Assembly (NCBI GenBank): GCA_965153355.1
Contig: OZ231127.1
Location: 63,240,001 to 63,304,000, forward strand
Origin: Flaccisagitta enflata
Lineage: Eukaryota; Chaetognatha; Sagittoidea; Aphragmophora
Direction: 5' to 3'
Length of the DNA stretch: 64,000 nt
Part shown: positions 38,313 to 51,187 of the stretch, piece by piece
How positions within the stretch are numbered: the stretch's first letter is position 1
Layout: each line of letters starts with the position of its first letter
Program-made: the position numbers and the translations under genes
Notes under the pieces: model-generated
Told to the model about the DNA's origin: nothing
Databases searched by the model: none
What the model saw: the letters and a program-made list of their open reading frames with translations, nothing else

Positions 38313-38354
38313 GTTAGATAGATTTGTTAGATAGATTTGTTAGATAGATTTGTT
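38313..38354. repeat. 13-bp tandem, three units
   Basis: GTTAGATAGATTT three times in a row. Confidence 0.95.
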
Positions 38355-38444
38355 TAATGAAATAAGGAGCAATTGAATGTGTTGATCAACTGAAAATCAA
38401 AAAAATAAGCTAGATGATTTAGAATATTCAAAATCACTCAACCA

Positions 38445-38570
38445 AACAACCAGCTATGCTCACTGACATGCTTTCTTGTATTTGCATGCTTAAAAACACC
38501 TTCACAGATGAGCAGCTCTGCTCACTGACGTGCTTTCTTGTATTTGCTTGCCTAAACATGTATCAAAATA
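38445..38570 (+). repeat. Repeat K, two tandem copies
   Basis: CAGCTATGCTCACTGACATG, then CTTTCTTGTATTTGCATGC, and a second copy 66 bp later. A third copy lies at 42035-42095 (GCTATGCTCATAGACATG...TTGTATTTGCATGCTC) with the same CTCACAGATGAG lead. Confidence 0.7.
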
Positions 38571-38757
38571 CCGGGTGGACATAAAAAAGGTAGCTCTGTA
38601 TCTGAATAAAAGAAAAACTGTTTTTAACTGTTTATTATGTGAATATTTGAAATGATGAATCTCTGAATTTGTATATATGATTAGAATATAAAAATTCAAA
38701 TCATATATGATAAACCAAAATCATTTTTTCTGAGTGTTATTGCCTATTTATAACTAG

Positions 38758-38850
38758 TAGTCGCAAAAGCATCAGATGGTCAGCGGTACCCATGCCCTGC
38801 CCAAGTAGGTTGTGATTAAGGTTGAGGGAGGGAGCCAGCGGCTTTCATAC
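38758..38850 (+). mobile_element. Solo long arm of a Q element (B/E type)
   Basis: TAGTCGCAAAAGCATCAGAT, GGTCAGCGGTACCCATGCCC, TGCCCAAGTAGGTTGTGATT. It matches the start of the B2 element at 53986 but no TIR or interior follows; it degenerates at CCAGCGGC. Confidence 0.7.
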
Positions 38851-38893
38851 ATAACAATTAAGGCGGCTAATCGCCATAGGAAAAAAGTCGTAA

Positions 38894-38895
<2 letters not shown>

Positions 38896-38954
<59 letters not shown>

Positions 38955-39100
38955 AAGAGAGAGAGACAGACAGACAGACAGACAAACAATGGAGAGACAT
39001 ACAGATGGATGAACAGATAGATGGACGAACAGACAGATGGACGGACAGACAGATGGACAGACAGAGAGAGAATGAAAGAGAGAGCCAGACAGAGAGACAG
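38896..39100. repeat. (GA)n and GACA/GATGGACAGACA compound microsatellite
   Basis: GA (38896-38966), then GACA units, GATGGACGAACAGACA units and GA again. The block lies between TTAAGGCGGCTAATCGCC (38858) and repeat G. Confidence 0.9.
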
Positions 39101-39284
39101 AGAGAGAATGCTTGTTTTTCCACTTTTAACTTGATCACCATGGATAGACTGATGGACTAACAGACCAATGGATGGACTGACAGACAGATGGACAAAACCT
39201 CTTATAGATTCCACGACTAAAAGAGTGAGAGACTTTGCTGCCAGCATGCACAATCATCATCTGGGACAATTTGAAGTTGAAATA

Positions 39285-39560
39285 AACTTCAGTAACTTGA
39301 TTCCTAATTTTGGGGAAAAATGCAAAAAATGTGAAAAAATAAAAAAAGATTCAGAAAATCATAGCTCCGAGATTATTGATCGCACAGAATTCTACTTGGC
39401 GTCATCTGAAAGAGGAGATTTAGCTCTGTCTTAGCTATTAATTTCATGCGTAGTCCCATTCAGCTCCCAAAATTGATCAACTTCCCCAAACGCCCCGTGA
39501 GAAAAAGGGAAAATCGATTTCCGCCACCGGTCTCATAAAGCCGAAGGTATTCTTCGACTT
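39285..39560 (+). repeat. Interspersed repeat G, copy 2 (carries the conserved short frame)
   Basis: Opposite-orientation match to 19230-19620. The plus-strand frame 39168-39434 ends ASSERGDLALS and stop, matching ASSERGELALS and stop in copy 1. A third, shorter copy (GCATTCTGCTTGGCGCC, AAATGAAAGAGAAT) lies near 42120-42245. Function unknown. Confidence 0.7.
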
Positions 39561-39571
39561 TTTTTCCTAAT

Positions 39572-40059
39572 GAGGAATTTTCTCCTCCTTCTAGCGATTG
39601 GGATTGGGGCTTTAGGGCTTGGATTTAGGCCTTGGGGCTGGCATTTTGGGCGCGGATTTGAGCCTAAAGACTGGGATTTTGGGCTTGGGGCTAAGAATTA
39701 GGCCTTCAGGCTGGGATTGGGGCCTTCAGGTTGGGATTTTGGCCCTGAGAATAGGATTTGGGTCTTGAGGATTGGGTTTGGGCCTCGAAGCTGGGGTTTG
39801 GGCCTCAAACTGGGATTTGGGCCTCAAGGATGGGATTTTGGCCTCAAGGATGGGATTTTGGCCTAAAGAAAAGGATTTGGGCCTCAAGGATAGGATTTCG
39901 ACCTTGAGGCTGGGATTTAAGCCTCAAGACTGGGATTTGGACCTCATAGTAGGATTTGCGTCGGGTGGGGGGGGATGGAGAAGGAGAAGAAGGAGGAGAA
40001 AATTCCCCATATATGTGAAAGCATAGGTCATTGACCCCTTCAGGGCCGCTGCCCAAAAG
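39572..40059 (+). mobile_element. Q element, subfamily B, left end damaged (B3)
   Basis: A truncated left terminus (GAGGAATTTTCTCCTCCTT) leads to about 17 units of GGGATTTGGGCCTCAAGGAT (39600-39960). Then come G-run, GGAGAAGGAGAAG, AAATTCCCCATATATGTGAA, AGCATAGGTCATTGACCCC and GCTGCCCAAAAG. The long arm is missing. Confidence 0.75.
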
Positions 40060-40145
40060 TGATAATTAGTTATTATTAGTGTTCTTGATGTGCATTTGGT
40101 TTTCTACTTAAAAAGTCTTGGCTTCTGTAGTTTCTTAAGACCCAC

Positions 40146-40804
40146 TTTTGGGCAGCGGCCCCAAAGGGGACGAAGTCCTGTAGAACACAGGGGACTTTTG
40201 TTCGTTCGTTCGTTCGTTTGTCCGTCCGTTCGTTCGTCCCCCCACAGGCCCTCAAAGACCTGAAATCTGCCCTCTCAGGCCTAAAATCTGCCTTCTCAGG
40301 CCTGAAATCTGCCCTCTCAGGCCTTGAATCTGCCCTCTCAGGCCTAAAATCTGCCCTCTCAGGCCTTGAATCTGCCCTCTCAGGCCTTGAATCTGCCCTC
40401 TTAGGCCTTGAATCTGCCCTCTCAGGCCTGAAATTTGTCCTTTCAGGCCTGAAACCTGCCCTCACAGGCCCAAAACCTGACCTCTCAGGCCTAAAATCTG
40501 CCCTCTCAGGCCTAAAATCTGCCATCTCAAGCCTGAAATCTGCCCTCTCAGATTCAAGGCCTGAGAGGGCAGATTTCAGGCCTGAGATTTTAGGCCTGAG
40601 AGGGCAGATTTCAGGTCTGAGAGGGCCTGGGGGGGCGGATGGACGGATGGACGGACACACGGACGAATGAATGAACGAAAGTCCCCTGTGTTCTACAGGA
40701 CTTTGTCCCCTTTGGGGCCGCTGCCCTGCCTCTCATTCCGATTTACAACCAAGCAAAGCAGGGCAACGGGTATCGCTGACCACGTATTGCCCTTGGGCGA
40801 CCTG
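40146..40804 (-). mobile_element. Complete Q element, subfamily D (D2), inverted interior
   Basis: The short arm is on the left (CTTTTGGGCAGCGGCCCC) and the long arm on the right, ending GCAGGGCAACGGGTATCGC, TTGCCCTTGGGC, GACCTG. The interior is about 15 units of GGCCTGAAATCTGCCCTCTCA (40250-40553), then four units of the reverse complement (40556-40632), so most of the element can fold on itself. TTCG tracts flank the left TIR, and GGAC/GAACGAA tracts the right. Confidence 0.92.
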
Positions 40805-40903
40805 TTATTCAACTATCTTCATTCAAAAGTGAATTCTATTAAAATCATTGATTTTTTGTCAAATTTAAGTAATATTCTTTAAGTGGTCCCTAATTCAATT
40901 CAG

Positions 40904-41786
40904 TTTTTGGGCAGCGGCCCCGAAGGGGACGAAGTCCTGTAGAACACAGGGGGACTTTCGTTCGTCCGTCCGTCCGTCCGTTCGTCCGTTCGTTCGTTAG
41001 TCCCCCCCCTTCATCAGACCCCTCAGGCCTCAAATCTGGCCTCTCAGGACTCAAATCTGGCCTCTCAGGCCACAAATCTGGCCTCTCAGGCCTCAAATCT
41101 GGCTACTCAGGCCTCAAATCTGGCTACTCAGGCCTCAAATCTGGCTACTCAGGCCTCAAATCTGGCTACTCAGGCCTCAAATCTGGCTACTCAGGCCTCA
41201 AATCCAAGTTCTCAGGCCTCAAATCCAAATTCTCAGGCCTCAAACCTGGCCTCTCATGCCTCAAATTAGGCCTCTCAGGTCTCAAATCCAGCCTCCCAGG
41301 CCTCAAATCTGGCCTCTCAAGCCACAAATCTGGCCTCTCAGGCCTCAAATCTGGCTTCTCAGGCCTCAAATCCAAATTCTCAGGCCTCAAACCTGGCCTC
41401 TCATGCCTCAAATTAGGCCTCTCAGGCCTCAAATCAGCCATCTAAACCTCTATTTATTGCTCCCAGACTTCAAATCAGTCCTCTGGCCTTTCAAGCCTTA
41501 ATCCAGCTCTCTCAAGCCTCAAGTTAGCCCTCTCAAGCTTCCAATCGGCATTCTGAGGCCTTATATCAGCCTTCTTAGACCTCAGTTTAGGCTCTTGAAT
41601 GCCTTCAGTCAGCCCTCTATAGCATCTCATCCACTTCTTCAGGTAGGACGAACGAAAGTCCCCCTGTGTTCTACAGGACTTCGTCCCCTTCGGGGCCGCT
41701 GCCCTGCTTCCCCTCACTCCAATTCACAATCACTCAAAGCAGGGCAACGGGTGTCGCTGACCACATATTGCCCTTGGGCGACCTGT
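40904..41786 (-). mobile_element. Complete Q element, subfamily D (D3)
   Basis: Left short arm GTTTTTGGGCAGCGGCCCCG; TIR with AGTCCTGTAGAACACAGG; then about 25 units of GGCCTCAAATCTGGCCTCTCA without inversion. A non-repeat segment (TATAGCATCTCATCCAC) shared with D1 and D4 follows, then the right TIR and long arm ending GCCCTTGGGCGACCTG. Longest Q copy in the window. Confidence 0.92.
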
Positions 41787-42263
41787 TTAAAGATAAAATG
41801 AAAAATATTGATCCTCCTAAAAAATGTTCATAATGGAACATGTAGGCCATGATCATTTCTAGGTAGCTAAAAACAAATTTTTACTTAAAGGAAATTCTTC
41901 AAATAATACAGTATTGAAAAAATTAATAGCTTCCTTTTTAAAGACCACCCGTTATTTATTCATTTATCATATTTGAATTCAGAGAAAATGAATTGAGCTA
42001 AGTGAGCTGAATGAGCTAAAATACTCAAAATTACCCTCACAGATGAGTGGCTATGCTCATAGACATGTTTTTTTGTATTTGCATGCTCAAACAAACTTAG
42101 ATACACTCCTTTATTGATCCTACATAAAATGAAAAAAAATTGAAAAAAATTCAATTTGAATTTTTCATAAATAAATCTTTAAAAAATAATAGAGCGAAAA
42201 ATATTTGTTGTAGAGCATTCTGCTTGGCGCCAAATGAAAGAGAATCATCCAAATTACTTACTT
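41787..42263. other. Unplaced AT-rich sequence with fragments of repeats K and G
   Basis: No gene supported. Repeat K piece at 42035-42095 and repeat G piece at 42120-42245. Confidence 0.5.
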
Positions 42264-42426
<163 letters not shown>

Positions 42427-42506
42427 AAGTCAAACAAGGCGACGAAGAAGGAGAGAGAAAGACAAACAAACAGAAACGCAGACAGAACCAGATAGACAAA
42501 CAATCA

Positions 42507-42580
42507 TTGAGAGCTCACAAGGCCCTCTTCCATATTTCTTAGTTTGGGTATAGTGAGGGATAATGTTCCACTTGTCAGAC
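42507..42580 (-). repeat. Interspersed repeat H, minus-strand fragment
   Basis: Complement of GACAAGTGGAACATTATCCC, TCACTATACCCAAACT and GGAAGAGGGCCTTGTGAG. Matches 14993-15165. Confidence 0.7.
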
Positions 42581-42930
42581 TTGGCAGACTTGGCAGACCT
42601 AGAACATTTGGTTCTTAATCTCAAGTTCATGTCTACAGTTTTAATTGAGTAAAGGACGATGATGTGACGGTTGGACGGACGGACACGTATAAAGTATGTG
42701 TACATGTTTGATACTTTAAGGCCTAAGCTAAATCTGACATCCCTTCCCTCGTTAAAGCGATAATCGTTATCTAGCAGTGATAATGGCAGCTGAGTGCCAG
42801 AATCTAACTCAATCTGTTTTTTCTCTTTTCTGTGTCCCAAATCGAAGAAAAAGAGAAGAAAAGAAATGTCGTTCATGAAAACGAAATTGCCTTGATTGCC
42901 TTCGCCATTGTCTCTAATTCTCCTCATGTT

Positions 42931-43235
<305 letters not shown>

Positions 43236-43354
43236 CCCCTTTTTTCCTTCATTCTCATCCATATTTCAGCAAATCACTTTCGAGGTAGAATCTCGAGAGA
43301 CAATAGAGTGCGTTAGCACTGTGTAAAACAACGGATGGCCAGTAGTGTGTTTTT

Positions 43355-43560
43355 AGTCGCGTGCACGCGACTCCACACCCCGCTTTGTCCGTCCGTCTGT
43401 CCGTCTGTTGGTCCGTTGGTTTGTCGGTCCATCACACTTTTACTTTTGTTTATTATTTCTATAAGTCATATAAAGTCATTTAAGAGTGTAATAAGTGTTT
43501 CTAAGTCATTCTAAGTCAATCTGTAAGTCTCGCACGCAACTATTAGGTGTTGGCCTTGTT
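43355..43560 (+). mobile_element. P element, minimal complete copy (206 bp)
   Basis: Perfect palindrome AGTCGCGTGCACGCGACT (43355-43372), CCACACCCCGCTTTGTCCG, a GTCCGTCTGT tract, decamer-like AAGTCATTTA/AAGTCATTCT units, and distal end AAGTCTCGCACGCAACTATT, AGGTGTTGGCCTTGTT. It is the short counterpart of the 1.7-kb copy at 17492-19185 and abuts the next P copy exactly at 43560/43561. Confidence 0.9.
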
Positions 43561-43821
43561 AGTCGCAAGCAAACGACTCTACAACCCACTTTGTTTGTCG
43601 GTCCGTTGGTCCGTCGGTCGGTCCATCGGGCCGTCCGTCAAACTTTGATTTTTTTCTTTCAGTTGTCTTTAGTCATTTTAGGTCATTATGAGTCACTTTC
43701 ATTCAAAGTCATTTTAAGTCATTCTAAGTCATTCTAAGTTTTTTTTTCATTTTAAGTCATTTTAAGTTTTTTTTTCCATTTTAAGTCATTCTAAGTCATT
43801 TTAAGTCATTCTAAGTCATTC

Positions 43822-43852
<31 letters not shown>
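43561..43852 (+). mobile_element. P element, distal end replaced by poly(T)
   Basis: Head AGTCGCAAGCAAACGACT (stem weakened), CTACAACCCACTTTG, a GTCGGTCC tract, then AAGTCATTTTAAGTCATTCT decamers and a 29-base T-run (43824-43852). Tandem head-to-tail with the previous copy. Confidence 0.8.
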
Positions 43853-43978
43853 GTCTAACCGGTAATATGAAAAATATGGCATCGTTTTTCAGTGTAAACA
43901 CACCGCAGAAACCCAAAAGTGCAAACTGCACAAATCGACGTCTGACGATGAATATCTAATACTCTAGACGGTCTGGAC

Positions 43979-44298
<320 letters not shown>

Positions 44299-44559
44299 TC
44301 CCCCTTGACTAACTCGGTATCATCCTTTATGCAAATGACACCTGACACCTTGCAATTTCCTGAGCAGCTACGGAGATTTCTAGTCGCTGACCGTGTGCAG
44401 ACAAGATTTATGATTTGGGTTGAAATAAGGTTGACGAGGCCGTGGACGCTGGCTTATGTAGTTAGTCATGGATGAATCTTCTAAAGTGGTCACTAAAACG
44501 CTCATCTCAACTAATAATTGCCTAACTGGTCACACTTGATAATATGTTAAAGACAAGTC

Positions 44560-44715
44560 AAGTAGAGCAATATCCATATGCCCAAACTCTAACAAAGGAA
44601 AACGACCTTGTGAACCCTCACCAACTAGTTGATGTACGCGCGCCACTCCTAGTTTTTCTATATCAAATTACCTTAAAAATCTTCTCTCAATTCAAACCAA
44701 AGGAAAACTGCTGAC
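44560..44715 (+). repeat. Interspersed repeat H, copy 2
   Basis: AGCAATATCCATATGCCCAA, GACCTTGTGAACCCTCACC, ACTAGTT, ACGCGCGCCACTCCTA, CTTCTCTCAATTC. Same landmark order as 14993-15165. Confidence 0.75.
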
Positions 44716-44762
44716 AAAAAGTCAGGCACGTCCGAGGGTTTTTCAAATGACAACCCCACCCA

Positions 44763-44872
<110 letters not shown>

Positions 44873-45054
44873 GAACACGCACCAACAACATGCTAGACAC
44901 ACACGCTATAAGGAAACCTTGTACATACAACCCGGGATTGCCTCAGCAAAAATCCTCATGCGTCATCGCGGCCTTTTCCTTCTGATCCGGTAACATTTGT
45001 CAAATGCCCATAAGGTCACACGAGGGCTTACAATAAACAAATGTCTTTGCTACG

Positions 45055-45687
45055 TTTTTGGGCAGCGGCCCCGGAGGGGCCGATAACCTATGATTTCACA
45101 TGGGGTGTCTTGACTCCCCCCTCACCTTCAACCAGGCCTCCCAGACCTTAAATCAAGCCCCTTTGACCCTAACTCAGGCCTCTCAGATCCCAAATCAGGT
45201 CTTTCATGGTCCTAGTTAGGATTCCAGTCCATGAATTAGGCCATTCAGACCCAAAATTAGATCATTCCGACCCAAAATCAGGCCTTTCAGACCCTAAATT
45301 AGGCTTTTCAGAACCTGAATCGGGCCTCAGATCTTAGATCAAGCCCCACATATCTTTTTGGCTTTTCAGAACCTAACTAGGGCCTCTGAGACCTCATATT
45401 TGACTTTTCAGATCCCAACTTGCCCCTCTTAGATCCCATAACTGACCATTTCTGACCACTCTTGCCCCAAATATTTTCAGCTTCTCAGATCCCAGATCAC
45501 CTTTCTCTAAACACAAATGGGGCCTCTAAAACTTCAAATCAGGCATCAAATCAGGCCCTCATTTTCTCAGTATGAAATCATAGGTCATCCACCCCACTGG
45601 GGCCGCTGCCCTGCTCTTCATCTCATCCCAACCTACACTGACTTAGGGGCATTAGGTATCGTTGACCATCTAACGCTTTTGCCACTA
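45055..45687 (-). mobile_element. Complete Q element, subfamily E (E1)
   Basis: The left short arm GTTTTTGGGCAGCGGCCCCG leads to TIR GGAGGGGCCGATAACCTATG, ATTTCACATGGGG. The interior is diverged ~20-bp units (CAGGCCTCCCAGACCTTAAAT). The right TIR (ATGAAATCATAGGTCAT..GGGGCCGCTGCCCTGC) is followed by a long arm ending GTTGACCATCTAACGCTTTT, GCCACTA. The long arm is B-like (CGC-AAAA-GCG terminal hairpin, one mismatch) while the TIR has its own sequence. Confidence 0.85.
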
Positions 45688-45750
45688 TTTATTCTTGCGT
45701 TACTTACCTCGCTCATCACACTTTCCATCGTGTGTCTTCCTCTTTTTTTT

Positions 45751-46008
45751 AGTCACGTGCTACGCGACTCTATAAGCCACTTTTCGGTCGGTCCGTCGGT
45801 CCGTTGGTCGGTCCGTTGGTCGGTCCGTCACAAAACGGTTTTAAAGGCTTTTTAAAGCGTTTTTATGCCTCTGAGTGGTAGAGAAGGAACTTTGTGGAGT
45901 AAACAGCCATTTCAAATGTCTTTTTGAGAAAAAAAATGTTTGTCTGTCTGTCTGCCTGACTTTTTTGAAAGTGCCGACGCACGCGGCTTAGGTCTAATGA
46001 CCTTGTTT
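45751..46008 (+). mobile_element. P element, AGTCACGTGCTACGCGACT head
   Basis: Head, CTATAAGCCACTTTTCGG, GTCCGTCGGTCC tract, ACGGTTTTAAAGGC, GTTTGTCTGTCTGTCTGCC, TTTTTTGAAAGTGCCGAC, and distal CGCGGCTTAGGTCTAATG, ACCTTGTTT. Nearly co-linear with 49348-49598. Confidence 0.88.
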
Positions 46009-46076
46009 CTCCTTGATCTGCTTGTCTTTCCGTTCATTTCTTTTTTGTGACAGTCTGAGGATAAAGTTATTAATGG

Positions 46077-46331
<255 letters not shown>

Positions 46332-46443
46332 CTGATAAAACTGCTGACGCCGACGATTCAGATTACAATTGTGGTTTTCAGCAAGACTGTTGTTTCACTG
46401 CATCTTTTTAGACAGGGCGAAAAAATCCCACCCAATCCCCTTT

Positions 46444-46500
46444 TGTAATCGCTTGCAAAGCGACTCTATCAGAGGGTGTGTCCTTCCGTTGGAAGGTAAA
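46444..46500 (+). mobile_element. P element head remnant
   Basis: TTTTGTAATCGCTTGCAAAG, CGACTCTATCAGAGG: stem TCGCTT/AAGCGA around GC. Little of the element follows. Confidence 0.5.
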
Positions 46501-46562
46501 GACACATTACAGCACCAGCCCTGCCACATGCTGTCGCTGCCCACACACAAGCGAAATCGTAT

Positions 46563-47402
<840 letters not shown>

Positions 47403-47768
47403 TGTGAATACATTAAAATTGTATATCGGATAAAAGCAACGACAGCAGCAACGTAAAATGTACAGCAAAAAGGCAACATACTCCATGGTTTCTACGTTTC
47501 CAAAGAATTGGCTGATGTTCCATCTGATCCTTCCTTTCATCCATCCGACCGTTGATCACACTTTATATGAGTAATGTCGGCTGTCGCTGACCAGCAAAAG
47601 ATCGTTAAAGAAATCCAACAGCACCCTGTCATAATTTTTACTGTAGCCGCGAGCGAGCTAAGAACCCAGAATGAATCCTATGAATTTTGTTCGTCTCTCC
47701 TTCTCACGGCGGTGGTTTTTTTCAGGAGGGCTACAAGAAGTTCACTCTGGGGAAGGACGTTGAAAACT
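47403..47768. other. Unplaced sequence
   Basis: No gene or repeat supported. Confidence 0.4.
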
Positions 47769-48339
47769 AGTCATCCAAGGATCGCACATGGTCAGCGGTA
47801 CCCGATGCCCTGCTTGGGGTGATCAAGTGAAGCAGTGGAGTGAGAGCAGGGCAGCGGCCCCAAAGGGCCGATGTCCTGTAGGACACAGGGGGGAATTTCC
47901 AGACGTCCTGAGGGGGAATATAGCAGGCCTACGAGGTAATTGAGGCGGGGTTTGAGGTCTGGGGGAAGATTTATGCCTCAAGATTAGATTTGAGGTCTGG
48001 GGGCAGGCCTTGGGCCTTGGGGGCAGATTTGAGGCCTGGAGGGTTGATTTGAGGCCTGGAATGCTGATTTGAGGCCTGGAGAGCTGATTTGATGCCTTGA
48101 GAGCTGATTTGAGGCCTGGAGAGCTGATTTGAGGCCCGGAGAGCTGATTTGAGGCCTGGAGGGCTAATTTGAGGGCTTAGAAGGCCTAAATCAGGCCTGA
48201 GAGTGAGGATATGAGGCCTCGATGGCCAACGGGGGGGGGGACGGACGGAAGGACGGACGGACGGACGGACGGACGGACGTCTGGAAATTCCCCCTGTGTC
48301 CTACAGGACATCGGCCCTTTGGGGCCGCTGCCCAAAAAG
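47769..48339 (+). mobile_element. Complete Q element, subfamily C (C2)
   Basis: Long arm AGTCATCCAAGGATCGCAC (hairpin ATCC-AA-GGAT, 47773-47782), GGTCAGCGGTACCCGATGCC. The left TIR 47849-47911 has GGCCCCAAAGGGCC, TGTCCTGTAGGACA and GGAATTTCCAGACG. The interior is GATTTGAGGCCTGGAGAGCT units. GGAC tract, then the right TIR to GCTGCCCAAAAAG. Compared with C1 (3561-4148), the arms agree while the interior repeat is unrelated. Confidence 0.92.
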
Positions 48340-48484
48340 GGCAAGAAGAAGGGCAGGATGAAAGAGAGAGAAGGGCAAGGAAGGAAGGATTTGCGCGGAA
48401 AAAAGTGGTTATCGTTTTCACGCCTTGACCCCCTCATTGATTTACGGCTCTATTCAAGGTTACCGCCATGGTCTGCCTCTTTCT

Positions 48485-49232
48485 CTTTTTGGGCAGTGGC
48501 CCCGAAGGGGAAGAAGTCCTGTAGAACACAGGGGGACTTTCGTTCGTCCGTCCGTTCGTTTCTTTGTCCCCCCCATCAGCCCCCTCAGGCTCCAAATCCA
48601 GTCTCTCAGGTCCCAAATCTGGCCTCCCAGGCCTCAAATCCGGCCTCTCAGGCTTGAAATCCGGCCTCTCAGGCCTTCAATCCGGCCCCTCAGGCCTCAA
48701 ATCCTGCCCCGTAGGCCTCAAATCTGGCCTGTCAGGTCTCAAATCTGGCCTCTCAGGCCTGAAATCCGGCCTCTCAGGCCTTCAATCTGGCCCCTCTGGC
48801 CTCAAATCCGGCCCCTCAGGCCTCAACTCCAGCCCATCAGGCCTCAAATTTTGTCTCTCAGGTCTCAAATCTGTTTTGTCAGGTCCCAAATCCGGCCTGT
48901 AAGGCCTCAAACCTGGCCTCTCAGGCCTCAAATAAGCCCTCTCAGCTCTCAAATTAGGCCTCACAGGCCTGAAAGTAGCGCTGTCAGGCTTCAAATCAGA
49001 TCTGATGGCCATTTAAGCCTGAAACAAGCCTTCAGACTCTTAAAGGCCTTCAATCAGTACACTATAGCATCTCATCAATGTTGTCAGGCAGGACGAATGA
49101 AAGTCCCCCTGTGTTCTACAGGACTTTGTCCCCTTCGGGGCCGCTGCCCTGCTTCCCCTCACACAAATTAGCAATCATGCAAAGCAGGGCAACGGGTATC
49201 GCTGACCACATATTGCCCTTGGGCAACCTGTT
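48485..49232 (-). mobile_element. Complete Q element, subfamily D (D4)
   Basis: Left short arm CTTTTTGGGCAGTGGCCCCG; TIR with AGTCCTGTAGAACACAGG; about 20 units of GGCCTCAAATCTGGCCTCTCA, many alternating with GGCCTTCAATCCGGCCCCTCA, so a two-unit higher-order pattern is visible. The shared segment CTATAGCATCTCATCAATG, the right TIR and the long arm ending TTGCCCTTGGGC, AACCTG follow. The 248-codon frame here (48425-49171) is this minisatellite plus the TIRs. Confidence 0.92.
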
Positions 49233-49347
49233 CCTCTTTCTCGTCGTCGTCGTCCTCCTCCTCTTCCTCCTCCTCCTCCTCCTCCCCTTCCTCACCCTTC
49301 CGGTTGCCTTCATTCGTTGTTTTTTTTCAATTTCAGAGTCGGTTTTT

Positions 49348-49598
49348 AGTCGCGTGCTACGCGACTCTATAAGCCACTTTTCGGTTGGTCCGTCGGTCCG
49401 TCGGTCGGTCCGTTACAAAGTTGTTTTAAAGGCTTTTTATCGCGTTTTTTTGTGTCTCTGAATAGCAGAGAAGAAACTTGGAAGAGTAAAAAGCCTTTTC
49501 AAATGTCTTTTTGAAAAAAAGATTGTCTGTCTGTCTGTCTGCTTGACTTTTTTGAAAGTGCCGACGCACGCGACTTAGGTCTAATGACCTTGTTTTTT
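49348..49598 (+). mobile_element. P element, complete copy (251 bp)
   Basis: TTTTT, then AGTCGCGTGCTACGCGACT (perfect stem, odd-base loop), CTATAAGCCACTTTTCGG, GTCCGTCGG tract, AAGTTGTTTTAAAGGC, GTCTGTCTGTCTGTCTGC, TTTTTTGAAAGTGCCGAC, ACGCGACTTAGGTCTAATG, ACCTTGTTTTTT. It lies between Q elements D4 and D5. Confidence 0.9.
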
Positions 49599-49754
49599 CC
49601 TTTTCTGACCCCATAACTCATAAGAAAGGGACCGAAGCAACACAATCACCCCAAAATTGTATGTTACAAGAAAAATGTTTGGATCACATAAACTAACACA
49701 GACAACCAGACAACATGGCATGTATGTGAGATCTAGTTCATACTGCCTAGATGA

Positions 49755-50255
49755 CTTTTTGGGCAGCGGCCCCGAAGGGGATGAAGTCCTGTAGAACACA
49801 GGGGGACTTTTGTTCATTCGTGCGTGCGTGCGTCCCCCCCTAGGCCCTTTCAGGCCTGAAAGCTGCGCTCTCAGGCCTGAAATCTAACCTCTCAGGCCTA
49901 AAATCTGTCCTCTCAGGCCTTGAATCTGCCCTCTCAGGCCTGATATTTGTCCTCTCAGGCTTAAAATCTGTCCTCTCAGGCCCAAAATCTGTCCTCTCAG
50001 GCCTTAAACCTGCCCTCACAGATTCAAGACCTAAGAGAACTGATTTTAGGCCTGAGAAGGTAGATTTCCGGCCTGAGAGGGCAGATTTTAGGCCTGAGAG
50101 GGCCTAGGGGGGGACGGACACACGCACGAACGAACAAAAGTCCCCTTGTTTTCTTCAGGACTTTGTCCCCTTCGGGGCTGCTGCCCTGCTTTCTCTCACT
50201 CCAATTCACAATCCTGCAAAGCAGGGCAACGTGTATCACTGACCACATATTGCCT
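49755..50255 (-). mobile_element. Q element, subfamily D (D5), long arm truncated
   Basis: Left short arm CTTTTTGGGCAGCGGCCCCG; TIR; GTGCGTGCGTGCG tract; about nine units of GGCCTGAAATCTGTCCTCTCA, then about four reverse-complement units (50020-50105), as in D2. The right TIR is mutated (CCTTGTTTTCTTCAGG), weakening one stem. The long arm stops after CACATATTGCC. Confidence 0.85.
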
Positions 50256-50602
50256 TCATGATTATTTTCATATAATTGAAAACGGGAAGAACATAGGAAA
50301 CTGTGATGTATTGCAAAATTCCCTGTAGTATTTCTAAGCAGAATATTGTCAAAATCGAAGATGCCGCGGATAAATTAGTGTACTTTTTGCATAATGTACT
50401 GCTCTGTGCCATCATCTGGCTCTCGTTTTTATTCGCGGGAAGAAAGGAGTGGTAGAAGAAGTTGATGGAGCTCCATGGAGGAATAGGATTGAGGATGTGG
50501 TGATTGGCTTATTTTCCGCCTAATATAGATTCTCATGAATGTTTGAACGGTTTTATCTTTGGGGATCCAACGGGATTTTTCAACCACGTGGAGACTAAGA
50601 CA

Positions 50603-50607
<5 letters not shown>

Positions 50608-50679
<72 letters not shown>
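50608..50679. repeat. (GA)n microsatellite
   Basis: About 72 bp GA. Flanks (50256-50607, 50680-51044) show no supported gene. Confidence 0.96.
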
Positions 50680-50684
<5 letters not shown>

Positions 50685-51044
50685 TTAGCGCGAGCCAACA
50701 CACACTCAAACAGCCAGGGGGATGTTGTTGTGTACACTGTGATTCCGTCATATTCTATCAAATTATTGTGCAAACCAAATGTATTGAAGGCCTTCCCGGT
50801 GAACAACAGTGCAGACTTTGTAAAGGTCTTTCTGAGTGCAGGCGAACTTAGCGTTAGGGGGTTTACCCAATCTCATCCCCTGAAACTCTAACTCTCCCTC
50901 TCCCCCACCAAAAAAAAGTCTGTTGTTCTTTAACTTGATGTTGTCTGCCGCCGGCAATTCATTGTTTGTTTTGACACAAGCCGTGGTGGAATTTGACCCC
51001 TAAGTGACACCGAAACAAAGGGGATGGTGTCCGCCGTGGCAGGA

Positions 51045-51166
51045 TGGTGGTGGTGGGGGTGGGGGTGGTGGTGGTGGTGGTGGTGGTGGTGGTTGTTTTG
51101 GTGGTGGTGGGGGTGGTGGTGGTGATGGTAAACGTGGCGAAGCTGACTCGGGGGGGGGGGGGGGGT
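51045..51166. repeat. (GGT)n and poly(G) block
   Basis: GGT/GGGGGT triplets (51045-51125) and a 16-base G-run at 51150-51165, just left of a Q element. Strong G-quadruplex potential on the plus strand. Confidence 0.93.
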
Positions 51167-51187
51167 TGGCGAAAATAATGGGGGTAA

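Noticed and set aside
48425-49171. A 248-codon open frame, one of the longest in the window
   Set aside because: It is the D4 minisatellite plus its TIRs read through; residues repeat with the ~21-bp unit (7 codons) and no domain is seen. The opposite strand is also open for the same reason.
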